Of a stretch of DNA of 51,828 nucleotides, positions 22,601-32,548 are shown piece after piece (the first letter of the stretch is position 1; each line of letters starts with the position of its first letter). The stretch is taken from assembly GCA_015068065.1 (NCBI GenBank), contig SVLE01000010.1, positions 1 through 51,828 of the forward strand. The letters are read 5' to 3'. Position numbers and translations under genes: made by a program. The notes under the pieces were generated by a model. It was given only the letters and a program-made list of their open reading frames with translations. It ran no database searches and had not been told where the DNA came from. The stretch comes from Oscillospiraceae bacterium. Lineage in GTDB: Bacteria > Bacillota > Clostridia > Oscillospirales > Oscillospiraceae.

Positions 22601-24661
22601 ATGCGATATCAGAACTGGCGGACTGCCCGTCCCAACCCGGAGGGCCGTGCCGCACTGGAGCAGGAGGGCGTCCATCCTCTGGTGGCCGCAGTCCTCTCTG
22701 CCCGTGGGCTGTGCAGTATGGAACAGGCCCGGAGCTTCCTTCTGGCCGGAGACAATCTGCTGGAAGACGGCAGGCAAATGAAAGACATGGACCGAGCCGC
22801 CCGGCGGGTACAGCTGGCTCTGGACCGGGGCGAGACCATCGCTGTCTACGGTGACTACGATGTGGACGGCATCACCGCCACCTGCCTGCTGACCGAATAT
22901 CTCACCGGGCAGGGTGGGCAGGTCATTCCCTATATCCCCGACCGACTGGAGGAGGGCTACGGCCTGAATATGGATGCCGTCGCCTCCCTTGCCGCCCGGG
23001 GCGTTACCCTCATCATCACTGTAGACTGCGGCATCACCGCCGTGGAGGAAGTGGACCGCGCCGGGGAACTGGGCGTGGACGTGGTCATCACTGACCACCA
23101 CGAGTGCAAGAATGTGCTTCCCCGCGCCGCCGCCGTGGTGGACCCGCACCGCCCCGACTGTCCCTATCCCTTCAAGGGCCTTGCCGGTGTGGGTGTAGCC
23201 TTGAAGCTGGCTATGGTTCTGGCCGGACCGGAGCAGGCCATTCCCGTGCTGAACGCCTTTTGCGACCTTGCCGCCATCGGCACCGTGGCCGACGTGATGC
23301 CTATGGTGGGAGAAAACCGTACCATCGTCCAGCGGGGCCTACGTGCTCTGGAAACCCCCAAACGCATCGGTCTTTCCATGCTTGTACAGGAAGCCGGCAT
23401 GGAAAACCGTCCTCTGACCTCCGTTTCCATCGGGTACGCTCTGGCCCCCCGAATCAACGCCGCCGGCCGCATGGGCCAGGCAGGTGTGGCCGTGGACCTG
23501 CTGCTCTCCCACGACCCGGGCCGGGCCGCCCGGCTGGCGCAGGAGCTGTGCCGACTGAACAAGGAGCGTCAGGCGGTGGAAGCAAATATTTTTGCCCAGT
23601 GTGAACAGCTGCTGTCAAGCAAGCCGCAAAAAGAGGCCATCGTTCTGGCCGACCCCTCCTGGCATCAGGGCGTGGTGGGCATCGTTGCCTCCCGTCTGGC
23701 CGAGCAGTTCGGCTGTCCTGCCTTCATGATCTGCCTGTCGGGCGGCATGGGCAAGGGCTCCTGCCGCAGTTACGGGGGTATCAATCTGTTCGCTGTGCTG
23801 GAGGGCTGTCAGGATCTTCTGGAGGCCTTTGGCGGCCACGAACTGGCCGCCGGCTTCACTGTGAAGCAGGAAAACATTCTGGCTCTGACCCAGCGCATTC
23901 GCACTCAGGTCGCGCTACAGGCAGGCCGATGCACACCCCCCGAGTTGGAGGTGGATGTCCAGCTGGATGACCCGTCCATTCTGGATCTGCAGGGCATTGA
24001 GCAGCTGGATCGATTGGAGCCCTATGGCACGGGAAATCCCCGTCCCATCCTCTCCCTGACCGGAGCGCAGGTGATGAGCCGCGCCCTCGTGGGCAATGGC
24101 CGGCATCTGAAACTGAAACTCTCCAAACGGGGCGCAACGCTGGACACCATTTTCTTCTCTGCCGGCGACTGCATACCCCAGATCGGCAGTCGGGTGGATG
24201 TGGCTTTCTATCCCCAAATCAATGAATACCGTGGTGTGCGCACCGTACAGCTGCAGCTGATCACCCTGCGCCAGACTCCCGGCAGGGCCCAGCTGGAACG
24301 AGAATTGTATGAAAAGTTCCGCAGCGGCGTCCCTCTGTCTGCACAGGAGGCCCGCGCCCTCCTGCCCGTACGGGAGGAATTTGTCAGTATGTGGCGCTAT
24401 CTCAAGCGGGAAACCGCAGTTCACCCCCTGCTGGAAGACACCCCCGCTCATATCGCCCGGGGCGTGGCCCGGGCCGCAGGGCAGCAGGAACTGTTGCTGC
24501 ATACGCTGATCTGTCTGGACGTCATGCATGAGCGCGGGCTCATCACCCTGTGTGCTCAGGCGGACCGGCTCCGGATCTCCATCAATCCCGTTCAGGAAAA
24601 AGTGGATTTGGAGGACTCCGACATCCTGCGCCGTCTGCGGCAGCTGCAGGACCAACCATAA
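22601..24661 (+). CDS. recJ: Single-stranded-DNA-specific exonuclease RecJ
   Basis: 5'-3' exonuclease used in recombination and mismatch repair. The 686-aa product shows the DHH phosphoesterase motifs GDYDVDGITA (about residue 84), TVDCGIT, ITDHHECK (about 164) and INAAGRMG, then the DHHA1 motif GGHELAAGF near 410 and an OB fold. The C-terminal 150 residues form an extra helical region common in Firmicute RecJ. The ATG at 22601 follows AAAGGAGGG. First gene of a run that continues with rel. Confidence 0.95.
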   Translation: MRYQNWRTARPNPEGRAALEQEGVHPLVAAVLSARGLCSMEQARSFLLAGDNLLEDGRQMKDMDRAARRVQLALDRGETIAVYGDYDVDGITATCLLTEYLTGQGGQVIPYIPDRLEEGYGLNMDAVASLAARGVTLIITVDCGITAVEEVDRAGELGVDVVITDHHECKNVLPRAAAVVDPHRPDCPYPFKGLAGVGVALKLAMVLAGPEQAIPVLNAFCDLAAIGTVADVMPMVGENRTIVQRGLRALETPKRIGLSMLVQEAGMENRPLTSVSIGYALAPRINAAGRMGQAGVAVDLLLSHDPGRAARLAQELCRLNKERQAVEANIFAQCEQLLSSKPQKEAIVLADPSWHQGVVGIVASRLAEQFGCPAFMICLSGGMGKGSCRSYGGINLFAVLEGCQDLLEAFGGHELAAGFTVKQENILALTQRIRTQVALQAGRCTPPELEVDVQLDDPSILDLQGIEQLDRLEPYGTGNPRPILSLTGAQVMSRALVGNGRHLKLKLSKRGATLDTIFFSAGDCIPQIGSRVDVAFYPQINEYRGVRTVQLQLITLRQTPGRAQLERELYEKFRSGVPLSAQEARALLPVREEFVSMWRYLKRETAVHPLLEDTPAHIARGVARAAGQQELLLHTLICLDVMHERGLITLCAQADRLRISINPVQEKVDLEDSDILRRLRQLQDQP

Positions 24662-24699
24662 CATATCGGGCTCAACAGAGCCTGCAAGCAGGTGATTCT

Positions 24700-26940
24700 A
24701 TGGACCCCATTCTGGAAAAATATCAAGCGCTGGAGGAACGCGTCCGAGCCTACACTCCTAATCTGGATGCCCAGCGGCTGTATACCGCCTTCACCTTTGC
24801 CGACGCTGCCCATCACGGCCAGCTGCGCAAAAGCGGAGAGCCCTATATCATCCACCCTCTGGCCGTGGCTGAGATCGTGGCCGACCTGGGCCTGGATGTG
24901 GACAGTGTGATCTCCGCCCTGCTCCACGACTGTCTGGAGGATACCTCCTCCACCCACGAGGAGATCGCAAAGAAGTTCGGCGAGCCTGTGGCCGCACTGG
25001 TGGAGGGCGTTACCAAGCTGACCAAGATGCAGTACGTGTCCAAGGAAGAGGAGCAGATGGAAAATCTGCGCAAGATGTTCATGGCCATGGCTCAGGACAT
25101 CCGGGTCATCCTCATCAAAATCTGTGACCGGCTGCACAACATGCGCACCATGGAGTACCAGTCCCCCAAAAAACAGCGGGAAAAGTCACTGGAGACCATG
25201 GAGATCTATGCCCCCATCGCCCACCGCCTCGGTATGCAAAAGCTCAAGTGGGAGCTGGAGGACACCTCTCTGCGCTATCTTGACCCTGTGGGATACAAGG
25301 AGATCCAGGAGGAGCTGGACTCCCGTGCCGCCGCTCACGAGGAATTCAAGTCCGCCATCGAGGGCCGCATCTCCCAGCGCATGGCCCAGGAGGGCATCCG
25401 CTGCAAAGTGTACGGCAGAGTCAAACACGTCTACTCCATTTATCGCAAGATGTACGCCCAGCACAAGACCCTGAACGAGATCTTCGATCTGTATGCCTTC
25501 CGGGTCATTGTGGACGACATTCCCGAGTGCTATAACGTGCTTGGCTGCATCCACGATATGTTCAAGCCCGTACTGGGCCGGTTCAAGGACTATATCGGCA
25601 CGCCCAAGCCCAACATGTACCAGTCTCTGCACACCACCGTCATTGGCAGCGAGGGCATCCCCTTTGAAGTGCAGATCCGCACCTTTGAGATGCACCAGAC
25701 CGCGGAATACGGTGTTGCCGCCCACTGGAAGTACAAGCAGGGCATGGCCAACAAGCAGTTGGGCAGCGAGCAGGACTTTGAGTGGGTACGCAAACTGCTG
25801 GAAAGCCAGCAGGACACCGACGCCGAGGAGTTCCTCAGCACCCTGAAGGTGGATATGTTCGCCGACGAGGTGTTCGTATTCTCTCCCAAGGGCGACGTAA
25901 AAAGCCTGCCCGCTGGCGCCACCCCCATCGACTTCGCCTACTCCGTCCACTCCGCCGTGGGTAACAGCATGGTTGGCGCCAAGGTCAACGGCCGCATGGT
26001 CCCCTATGACCACCAACTGTCCAACGGCGACATCGTAGAGGTGCTCACCTCCAAGTCTGCCAAGGGCCCCAGCCGCGACTGGCTGAAGCTTTGTAAATCC
26101 AACGAGGCCCGTAACAAAATCCGCCAGTGGTTTAAAAAGGAACGCCGGGAGGAAAACATCACCACCGGCCGGACCGCCTTTGAAAACGAACTGAAACACG
26201 CCAAAATTACCATGGCATCCATCACCACGGAGGAGGTCCTGCCCTATATTCTGCGCAAGGTGCGCTTCGGCACGCTGGACGACCTGTACGCCGCCATCGG
26301 CTACGGCGGCACCACCGCCACCAAGGCCGTGGCCCGAATCAAGGACGAACTGCTCCGCCTGGGCCGACTGAACGAGGCCAAGATGAGCCAGTCCGGCAAG
26401 ACCACCGCCGAAAGCCTGATCGTCCCCGGCGCAGGTCAGACCGTCTCCGTAACCAGTCTGCGCGGCTCCAACAAGCACTCCGACTCCGGCATCATCGTGG
26501 AGGGTCTGGGCAACTGCACCGTCAAATTCTCCAAGTGCTGTACCCCCGTCCCCGGCGACCCGGTGGTGGGTTTCATCACCCGGGGCTACGGCGTGTCCGT
26601 CCACCGCATGGACTGTCCCAACGCCGCTCCCGACAAACGCAAGCCCGACGAGGCGGACCGCTGGGTCCGGGTGGCCTGGCTGGAAGAAAACCTGCCCACC
26701 TACAAGACCGCGTTGGAGCTGTCCGCCAAGGACCGGGACGGCCTTGCCCTGGACGTGACCATGGCCCTGTCCACCGCAAAGGTAAAAGTGTCCGCCCTGG
26801 CTGCCCGCACTACGCAGGAGGGCAACGCCCTCATCAACGTGGTGCTTGAGGTCAAAAACCGGGAGGAACTCAACACCGTCATCAACCGCCTGCACCAGAT
26901 CCAGGGAGTGTATCAGGTGGACCGCAATTCCGGAAATTAG
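24700..26940 (+). CDS. rel: Bifunctional (p)ppGpp synthetase/hydrolase
   Basis: Stringent-response enzyme that makes and degrades (p)ppGpp. The 746-aa product has the HD hydrolase domain (HHGQLRKSGEPYIIHP, LLHDCLEDT near residue 75), the synthetase domain with RFKDYI near 294, YQSLHTTV and EVQIRTFEMH, a TGS domain (VFVFSPKGDVKSLPAGATP), a helical/zinc-finger region with CCTPVPGD and a C-terminal ACT domain. RFKD is the RxKD signature of bifunctional Rel, and the hydrolase His and Asp residues are intact. AGGTGA precedes the ATG. It lies 38 nt after recJ, a common neighbourhood in Clostridia. Confidence 0.95.
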   Translation: MDPILEKYQALEERVRAYTPNLDAQRLYTAFTFADAAHHGQLRKSGEPYIIHPLAVAEIVADLGLDVDSVISALLHDCLEDTSSTHEEIAKKFGEPVAALVEGVTKLTKMQYVSKEEEQMENLRKMFMAMAQDIRVILIKICDRLHNMRTMEYQSPKKQREKSLETMEIYAPIAHRLGMQKLKWELEDTSLRYLDPVGYKEIQEELDSRAAAHEEFKSAIEGRISQRMAQEGIRCKVYGRVKHVYSIYRKMYAQHKTLNEIFDLYAFRVIVDDIPECYNVLGCIHDMFKPVLGRFKDYIGTPKPNMYQSLHTTVIGSEGIPFEVQIRTFEMHQTAEYGVAAHWKYKQGMANKQLGSEQDFEWVRKLLESQQDTDAEEFLSTLKVDMFADEVFVFSPKGDVKSLPAGATPIDFAYSVHSAVGNSMVGAKVNGRMVPYDHQLSNGDIVEVLTSKSAKGPSRDWLKLCKSNEARNKIRQWFKKERREENITTGRTAFENELKHAKITMASITTEEVLPYILRKVRFGTLDDLYAAIGYGGTTATKAVARIKDELLRLGRLNEAKMSQSGKTTAESLIVPGAGQTVSVTSLRGSNKHSDSGIIVEGLGNCTVKFSKCCTPVPGDPVVGFITRGYGVSVHRMDCPNAAPDKRKPDEADRWVRVAWLEENLPTYKTALELSAKDRDGLALDVTMALSTAKVKVSALAARTTQEGNALINVVLEVKNREELNTVINRLHQIQGVYQVDRNSGN

Positions 26941-27046
26941 CCTGAGCAATATAATCCGAACCCGTTCTGCGGGGCGGATTTTCGCACCAGACTTCATTTC
27001 ATTCTTTTCCGGGCACAAACAACAAGCAAGAGGAGTGTGACGCGCC

Positions 27047-27487
27047 ATGCGCGCTGTTGTTACACGAGTTTCCTCCGCCAGCGTCACCATCGACGGTGCC
27101 GTGGAGGGTTCCATCGAAAAAGGCTTTCTTGTTCTGCTGGGCGTAGGCCCGCAGGACACCGAGGCCGTGTGCGACAAGCTGGCCGAGAAGATCTGTAATC
27201 TGCGGGTCTTTGAGGACGAGAACGGCAAGATGAACCTCAATCTGGAGCAGGCGGGCGGTGAACTGATGGTGGTATCCCAGTTTACCCTGTATGCCGACAC
27301 CTCCAGCCGCCGTCCCGGCTTCTCCGGCGCGGCAAAGCCCGATCTGGCCATCCCCCTGTACGAGCGGTTCATGGATAAGTGCCGTGAGCGTGGCTTCCGG
27401 GTGGCGCACGGACAGTTTGGCGCGGACATGAAAGTGGCCAGCGTCAACGACGGACCGGTAACGATCCTGTATGACACCGAAAACTAA
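27047..27487 (+). CDS. dtd: D-aminoacyl-tRNA deacylase
   Basis: Removes D-amino acids mistakenly attached to tRNA. The 146-aa product carries both signature motifs, SQFTLYADT (residues 77-85) with the active-site Gln/Thr and NDGPVTI near 134 that supplies the cross-subunit Gly-cisPro-like loop. Length is standard. AGAGGAG precedes the ATG. It follows rel by 106 nt, the usual rel-dtd order in Firmicutes, and the MBL hydrolase follows after 15 nt. Confidence 0.95.
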   Translation: MRAVVTRVSSASVTIDGAVEGSIEKGFLVLLGVGPQDTEAVCDKLAEKICNLRVFEDENGKMNLNLEQAGGELMVVSQFTLYADTSSRRPGFSGAAKPDLAIPLYERFMDKCRERGFRVAHGQFGADMKVASVNDGPVTILYDTEN

Positions 27488-27502
27488 GAATGGGGAACAT
27501 TT

Positions 27503-28120
27503 ATGAACATTAAAATCTTGCCCGTGGGCGAGCTGGGCACAAATTGTTATATTCTGGAGGACGAGGTCAGCAAGCTGGCCGCCGTTATTGATCCCGGCGA
27601 CGAGGCCGGCCGTATTCTGGATCAGGTGAAGAAGGACGGGGTGCAGGTGAAGTATATCCTGCTCACCCACGGTCATTATGACCACACCACCGCCGTGCCC
27701 CAGCTGCACGAGGCCCTGCCCGACGCGGAAATTTATATCCATCAGGCCGACTCCCACGGGGCAGGTGGCCGTCTGTTCCCTCTGTCCAGCCAGGTGGACG
27801 ACCTGCTCCTCTATGACGAGGGCGATGTTCTGAAGCTGGGCGAGCTGACCATCCAGGTGATGAACACCCCCGGTCACTCTCTGGGCAGCGTGGTGCTCAA
27901 GGTGGGCGACGTGCTCTTCACCGGCGACACCCTGTTTGCCGGTTCCTGCGGCCGCACCGACCTGCGCGGGGGCGACTACGGACAGATGCTTGCCTCCCTG
28001 AAGCGCCTTGCCCTGCTGGACGGCGACTATCATGTGCTGCCCGGTCACGACGTTTCCTCTACGCTGGCCCGCGAGCGCCAGACCAACTACTATATGAAAG
28101 AGGCCCTGAGCCAGCCGTAA
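27503..28120 (+). CDS. MBL-fold metallo-hydrolase (glyoxalase II-like)
   Basis: The 205-aa product has the metal-binding THGHYDH motif (residues 55-61), GHSLGSV with a further His, FTGDTLFAGSCGRTDL with the bridging Asp, and a final LPGHD His. This is the short hydroxyacylglutathione-hydrolase-like family without the C-terminal substrate domain of true glyoxalase II. In Clostridia such genes commonly follow rel-dtd; the substrate is not known. GGGGA lies before the ATG, and the next gene begins 4 nt after its stop. Confidence 0.88.
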   Translation: MNIKILPVGELGTNCYILEDEVSKLAAVIDPGDEAGRILDQVKKDGVQVKYILLTHGHYDHTTAVPQLHEALPDAEIYIHQADSHGAGGRLFPLSSQVDDLLLYDEGDVLKLGELTIQVMNTPGHSLGSVVLKVGDVLFTGDTLFAGSCGRTDLRGGDYGQMLASLKRLALLDGDYHVLPGHDVSSTLARERQTNYYMKEALSQP

Positions 28121-28124
28121 GCGA

Positions 28125-29594
28125 ATGAAACTCTATTTTATCGGGCACGATTACAAGTACGCCGCCGAGCAGATGCTGCTCACTCTGTTTCCCGACCGGC
28201 GGCCGGAATACCCCGAACTGCCTGCCTCGCAGGGCGAAGATGCGCTGTGTCTGTCCCTGCACAAAGGGGCTGTTTGGGCCACCGCCACAGCCCGACTGGT
28301 GCTGGACGGACGGCTCTATACTGCCCGCCGCCGCTGCCGGACGGCAGAGCTGACCGGCGGACTGGCAACCGACCGGGCCTGCCAGCGCATTCTGAAGCTG
28401 GCTTTCTATCAGGCGGGAACACAAGCTCTGGGCTCGCAGCCGCCCTGGGGTGCGCTTACCGGCGTGCGCCCTGTAAAAATCCCCACCAAGGCCATTCTGG
28501 GCGGCAAAACCGAAGCCGAAGCCCACACCCTGCTGAAGCAGGAGTATTTTGTGTCCCCCGACCGGGCTCAGCTGGCCATGGACTGTGCCAAAGCCAGTCT
28601 CAACCTTGACCGCTCCCTGCAGCCGGACGAAGTGTCTCTCTATGTTGGTATCCCTTTCTGCCCCACTCGATGCGCTTACTGCTCTTTCATCTCCGCTGAC
28701 ACAAGGCGCAGTTTGAAACTGGTTTCCCCCTATCTGGACGGTCTTTTGCAGGAAGTGGAACAGGCGGGTCTGGGCCTGAAAGAGGCCGGAAAAACCATTC
28801 GTTCCCTCTACGTGGGCGGGGGAACGCCAACAACTCTGAGCGCAGATCAGCTGGACCTGCTGCTCACCGCCATGGAGGCCCACCTGCCCCTGTCCCGGTG
28901 TGCGGAATACACCGTGGAAGCCGGCCGCCCGGACACCATTACCCGGGACAAGCTGGAGGTGCTGAACCGGCACAACATCGGCCGCATCTCCATCAATCCA
29001 CAGACACTGGAGAATCACGTGCTGGAGGCCATCGGCCGGCAGCATACTGCCGGCGATATCGCCGCCGCCAACACACTGGCCCGGGAAATCGGCTTTGACT
29101 GCATCAACATGGATCTGATCGCCGGTCTGCCCCGGGACAGCTTTGAGGGCTTTCGCCGCTCCCTTGAGGGCGTGCTTGCCATGGCCCCGGAAAACATCAC
29201 CGTCCATACGCTGGCCCTGAAAAAGGGTTCCCGCCTCATGGAGGAAAAGGGTTCCATCCCCTCCGGTGACGAGGTGGCCCGGATGCTGGCCTTCAGCAAT
29301 GATACGCTGCGCGCGGCGGGCTACCTGCCCTATTACCTGTACCGGCAGAAATACATGTCGGGCAGTCTGGAAAACGTAGGTTGGGCCAAACCGGGCAGGG
29401 AGAATATTTATAACATCTGCATGATGGAAGAACTTCACAGTGTCTTGTCTCTGGGTGCAGGCGGCGTGACCAAGCTGGTGGACCGGAATACCGGTGCCAT
29501 TCGGCGCATATCCAACCCGAAGTTCCCATATGAGTACATGGAGCAGCTGCCCCAAATTTTGGAGCAGAAGCGGAAGCTTTGGGTTCAGGACTGA
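28125..29594 (+). CDS. hemZ: HemZ-type radical SAM coproporphyrinogen dehydrogenase-like protein
   Basis: Radical SAM protein of the HemN/HemW superfamily. The 489-aa product has an N-terminal domain of about 165 residues typical of HemZ (MKLYFIGHDYKYAAEQML), then IPFCPTRCAYC with the cluster cysteines (179, 183, 186), YVGGGTPTTL and NPQTLENHVLEAIGR. HemZ proteins are annotated as oxygen-independent coproporphyrinogen oxidase homologues, but many are more likely heme chaperones or have other roles; no other heme genes are seen here. There is no strong ribosome site and only 4 nt separate it from the previous stop, so it is probably translationally coupled. Confidence 0.85.
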   Translation: MKLYFIGHDYKYAAEQMLLTLFPDRRPEYPELPASQGEDALCLSLHKGAVWATATARLVLDGRLYTARRRCRTAELTGGLATDRACQRILKLAFYQAGTQALGSQPPWGALTGVRPVKIPTKAILGGKTEAEAHTLLKQEYFVSPDRAQLAMDCAKASLNLDRSLQPDEVSLYVGIPFCPTRCAYCSFISADTRRSLKLVSPYLDGLLQEVEQAGLGLKEAGKTIRSLYVGGGTPTTLSADQLDLLLTAMEAHLPLSRCAEYTVEAGRPDTITRDKLEVLNRHNIGRISINPQTLENHVLEAIGRQHTAGDIAAANTLAREIGFDCINMDLIAGLPRDSFEGFRRSLEGVLAMAPENITVHTLALKKGSRLMEEKGSIPSGDEVARMLAFSNDTLRAAGYLPYYLYRQKYMSGSLENVGWAKPGRENIYNICMMEELHSVLSLGAGGVTKLVDRNTGAIRRISNPKFPYEYMEQLPQILEQKRKLWVQD

Positions 29595-29609
29595 CAAGGA
29601 GGTCAGCGT

Positions 29610-30548
29610 ATGGCATATCAATTGCAGGAAATCAACCGACGAGTTAAATCTGACGTAACCGAGTTTCTGGCTGAGTGCGATCAGTCTTACTCCCAGCGGG
29701 TTTCTCTGGCGGCGGACAAGATCCTCGCCAACCTGGAGCGCAGCCCCATCGTGCTGCTGTCCGGCCCGTCCGGCTCCGGCAAAACCACCACAGCACTGAA
29801 AATCGCCGAGGAACTGCGCCGCAGAGGGGTCAATTCCCACGCCGTGGCCATGGACAACTACTTTAAAACGCTGGACCGCCGCACCGTTCCCCGAACTCCA
29901 GAGGGTGACATTGACTACGAGTCCCCCCTGTGCATGGACATGGACCTGCTGGACGAACACTTCACCGCCCTGTCCGCGGGCAGGGAGATCCTCATCCCCA
30001 AGTTTGAGTTTGCCCGGCAGATGCGCAACGATGCCGCAGGCGTGCCCCTGCAGCTGGGCAAAAATGAAATCGCCATCTTTGAGGGCATCCACGCCCTGAA
30101 CGATGACATCGCCGGCCGCCACCCGGAGGCCACCAAACTGTACATCTCCGCCCGCTCCAACGTGAACGAGGGCGCGGAACTGCGGTTCAAGGGCACATGG
30201 ATGCGCCTGACCCGGCGAACCGTCCGGGATTATCAGTTCCGGGGTACCGACGCGGCCCAGACCCTTGATATGTGGGCCAATGTGCGCCGGGGCGAAAAAC
30301 TGTACATTTCCCCCTTTAAAAACCGGGCGGACATCATCTTCGACTCCTCTCTGCCCTACGAAGTATCGGTAATGCGCAACTTTGCCCCTCCCATCCTCAA
30401 AAGCGTGCCCGAAAATAACGAGCGCTATGAGGAGATCATGGACCTGATGGTTGCCTTTGAGCATTTCGAGCCCATCGACCCGGCGCTGGTGGCCGGCGAC
30501 TCCCTGCTGCGAGAGTTCATCGGCGGGGGCACTTATAAATATCACTAA
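29610..30548 (+). CDS. Uridine kinase-like nucleoside kinase
   Basis: A P-loop kinase of the uridine kinase / phosphoribulokinase family, 312 aa. Walker A is GPSGSGKTTT (from residue 52); AVAMDNYFKT and the DIDYESPLCMD segment match the uridine kinase lid and substrate loop; FEGIHALND follows. It has about 45 extra N-terminal residues and a longer C-terminus than Udk (about 210 aa), so it belongs to the long clostridial form whose substrate is not certain. AAGGAGG precedes the ATG, 15 nt after hemZ. It is the last gene before a hairpin. Confidence 0.82.
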   Translation: MAYQLQEINRRVKSDVTEFLAECDQSYSQRVSLAADKILANLERSPIVLLSGPSGSGKTTTALKIAEELRRRGVNSHAVAMDNYFKTLDRRTVPRTPEGDIDYESPLCMDMDLLDEHFTALSAGREILIPKFEFARQMRNDAAGVPLQLGKNEIAIFEGIHALNDDIAGRHPEATKLYISARSNVNEGAELRFKGTWMRLTRRTVRDYQFRGTDAAQTLDMWANVRRGEKLYISPFKNRADIIFDSSLPYEVSVMRNFAPPILKSVPENNERYEEIMDLMVAFEHFEPIDPALVAGDSLLREFIGGGTYKYH

Positions 30549-30561
30549 ACAGACTTGACTT

Positions 30562-30596
30562 GGCAGGGCAGGACTTGCCCCGCCCTGCCCTTATTT
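30562..30596 (+). terminator. Terminator after the kinase gene
   Basis: GGCAGGGC/GCCCTGCC stem with a 12-nt loop, followed by CTTATTT. Confidence 0.6.
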
Positions 30597-30609
30597 GGAG
30601 GAGCGCTTC

Positions 30610-32433
30610 ATGCAGCCCATCTACGATTCCCGCGATTCGCGCTATAAAACTCCATACGGCGCCGTCCCCTGTGGGACGAGCGTCCGCTTCACCCTGCGCC
30701 CTGACCGGTCCGCGGGCTTTTCCCGTGCGTTCTTGCTGGCCAGACTGGAAATGCGGGAAAATGAAACGCTCACCATCCCTATGCCGTGGGCAGGAACACA
30801 GTTGGGTTCGGACGAATTTTCCGGTGTGCTGGATACCGGTGATTATGTGGGGCTTATCTGGTATTCCTTCGTTCTGGAGGGTCTGGACGGACGAAAAAAG
30901 GAACTGGGCAAGTATCAGCTCACCGTCTATGACAAGGGCGAGCAGGTCCCTTCCTGGTTTGGCGAGGGAGTCAGCTATCAAATCTTCCCCGACCGCTTTT
31001 CCCGCACCCACATCCCTGACCCCGTGGGCCTTGTGGGCGGGCGCACCGTCCACCAACAATGGAACGAGGAGCCGGACTACCGTCCCAACGAAAAGGGCGA
31101 GGTGCGAAACCGGGACTTTTTCGGCGGAGACCTGCCCGGAATCACCAAAAAGTTGGATTATCTGCAATCTCTCGGCGTAGAAACTCTCTATCTGTGCCCC
31201 ATCTTCGAGGCAGCAGAAAATCATCGCTACGGCACAGCGGATTACAGCCGCATCGACCCCATGCTGGGAATGAACGAGGACTTCAAAACTCTGTGTGACG
31301 AACTCCACAAACGAGGTATGCGCCTGATGCTGGACGGTGTGTTCAACCACACGGGCTATGTCAGCCGCTACTTCAACGGCGACGGCTTCTATCCCGAAGC
31401 GGGCGCCTGCCAGAGCGAGAGCTCTCCCTACCGCAGCTGGTTCCAGTTCAAACACTGGCCGGACGACTATGAGCGCTGGTGGGGCATCTACTCTCTGCCC
31501 GCCGTCAACGAGAACGACCCCGGCTACCGAAGCTTCATCTTCGGCGACGAAAACAGCGTGGTCCGCCGCTGGCTGCGGGCAGGCGCGGACGGCTGGCGTC
31601 TGGACGTGGCCGACGAATTGCCTGACGACTTTGTCCACGGCATCCACACCGCCGCCCGGACGGAAAAGCCGGATGCGGTGGTCATCGGTGAGGTGTGGGA
31701 GGACGGCACCACAAAAATTGCCTACGGCGTGCGCAGAAAACATCTGCTGGGCGGCCACTGCGACGGACTGATGAACTACCCCTTCCGCACGGCCTTGCTG
31801 AACTACCTTCAGGGGCGGGGCGCGGAGCAGTTTGTGGAACAAATGGAGACCCTGCGGGAACATTACCCCCCCTTCGCCTTCTATTCCGCCATGAACGCCC
31901 TCGGCACTCACGACACCCTGCGGGTGCTCACCCTGCTTGGCGCAGGAAGCGCCCACACAGACAAGACAAAGGACTGGCGAGCTGCCCGCCGTCTGACACC
32001 CTACGAGCGTCAGTTCGGCAAAGAGCTGCTCAAGGTGGGGGCGACTGTGCTGTTCTGCTTCCCCGGCTCTCCCACGGTGTACTATGGGGATGAGGCGGGC
32101 ATGGAGGGCTTTGAGGACCCCTTCAACCGCCGTACCTTCCCTTGGGGCAAGGAGGATAAAGACCTGACCGGATGGTTTGCGCAGCTTGGCAGCCTCCGCA
32201 AAAAAAGTTCAGCCCTGCGCCGGGGAGACCTGTGCTGGTTGGCTGGCGAGGGAGATTTGCTGGCCTTTACCCGCACACTGGAGGGGGAGACCATCCTGTG
32301 TGCCTGCAACGCGGGCGGGGAACCTGCCCAATTGGTCCTTGGCGAGGGGGCAGATATCCTGCTGGGCGCGGGACGCTGGACGGACGGCGTGCTTGAGCTG
32401 GCCCCACGAAGCGCAGTCATAGCACGGCTGTAA
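30610..32433 (+). CDS. GH13 family alpha-glucan hydrolase (neopullulanase-like)
   Basis: An alpha-amylase family enzyme acting on alpha-glucosidic bonds of malto-oligosaccharides or glycogen. The 607-aa product has an N-terminal beta domain (residues 1-110), the catalytic barrel from VSYQIFPDRF, and the four conserved regions: LDGVFNHTG, GWRLDVADEL with the nucleophile Asp (about residue 332), VIGEVWED with the acid Glu (about 361) and LGTHDT with the third Asp (about 435). There is no signal peptide, so it should be cytoplasmic, as for maltogenic or cyclomaltodextrinase types. The ATG at 30610 follows GGAGGA; a TTG 15 nt upstream overlaps it. Confidence 0.9.
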   Translation: MQPIYDSRDSRYKTPYGAVPCGTSVRFTLRPDRSAGFSRAFLLARLEMRENETLTIPMPWAGTQLGSDEFSGVLDTGDYVGLIWYSFVLEGLDGRKKELGKYQLTVYDKGEQVPSWFGEGVSYQIFPDRFSRTHIPDPVGLVGGRTVHQQWNEEPDYRPNEKGEVRNRDFFGGDLPGITKKLDYLQSLGVETLYLCPIFEAAENHRYGTADYSRIDPMLGMNEDFKTLCDELHKRGMRLMLDGVFNHTGYVSRYFNGDGFYPEAGACQSESSPYRSWFQFKHWPDDYERWWGIYSLPAVNENDPGYRSFIFGDENSVVRRWLRAGADGWRLDVADELPDDFVHGIHTAARTEKPDAVVIGEVWEDGTTKIAYGVRRKHLLGGHCDGLMNYPFRTALLNYLQGRGAEQFVEQMETLREHYPPFAFYSAMNALGTHDTLRVLTLLGAGSAHTDKTKDWRAARRLTPYERQFGKELLKVGATVLFCFPGSPTVYYGDEAGMEGFEDPFNRRTFPWGKEDKDLTGWFAQLGSLRKKSSALRRGDLCWLAGEGDLLAFTRTLEGETILCACNAGGEPAQLVLGEGADILLGAGRWTDGVLELAPRSAVIARL

Positions 32434-32476
32434 CCGTTGTCCCCCAACGACTGCAACCTTTGGTTGACAAAAAGAA

Positions 32477-32515
32477 CCCGGCAGGTGGTTGTCAAAAAAC
32501 CGCTGCCGGGTTATG
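32477..32515 (+). terminator. Hairpin between amylase and regulator genes
   Basis: AACCCGGCA and TGCCGGGTT pair, extended by GGTT/AACC. There is no good T-run, so termination is uncertain. Its right part overlaps a possible promoter. Confidence 0.45.
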
Positions 32516-32517
32516 CT
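32489..32517 (+). promoter_or_regulatory. Possible promoter of the XRE membrane gene
   Basis: TTGTCA (32489-32494), a 17-bp spacer and TATGCT (32512-32517). Confidence 0.4.
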
Positions 32518-32548
32518 TTCTATACAATAGATCACAGGAGGTGATACC

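Noticed and set aside
9747-26954. The 14-mer CCTGAGCAATATAA just after two stop codons (9747 and 26941)
   Set aside because: A few shared 14-mers are expected by chance in 52 kb; the flanks differ and no structure is shared.
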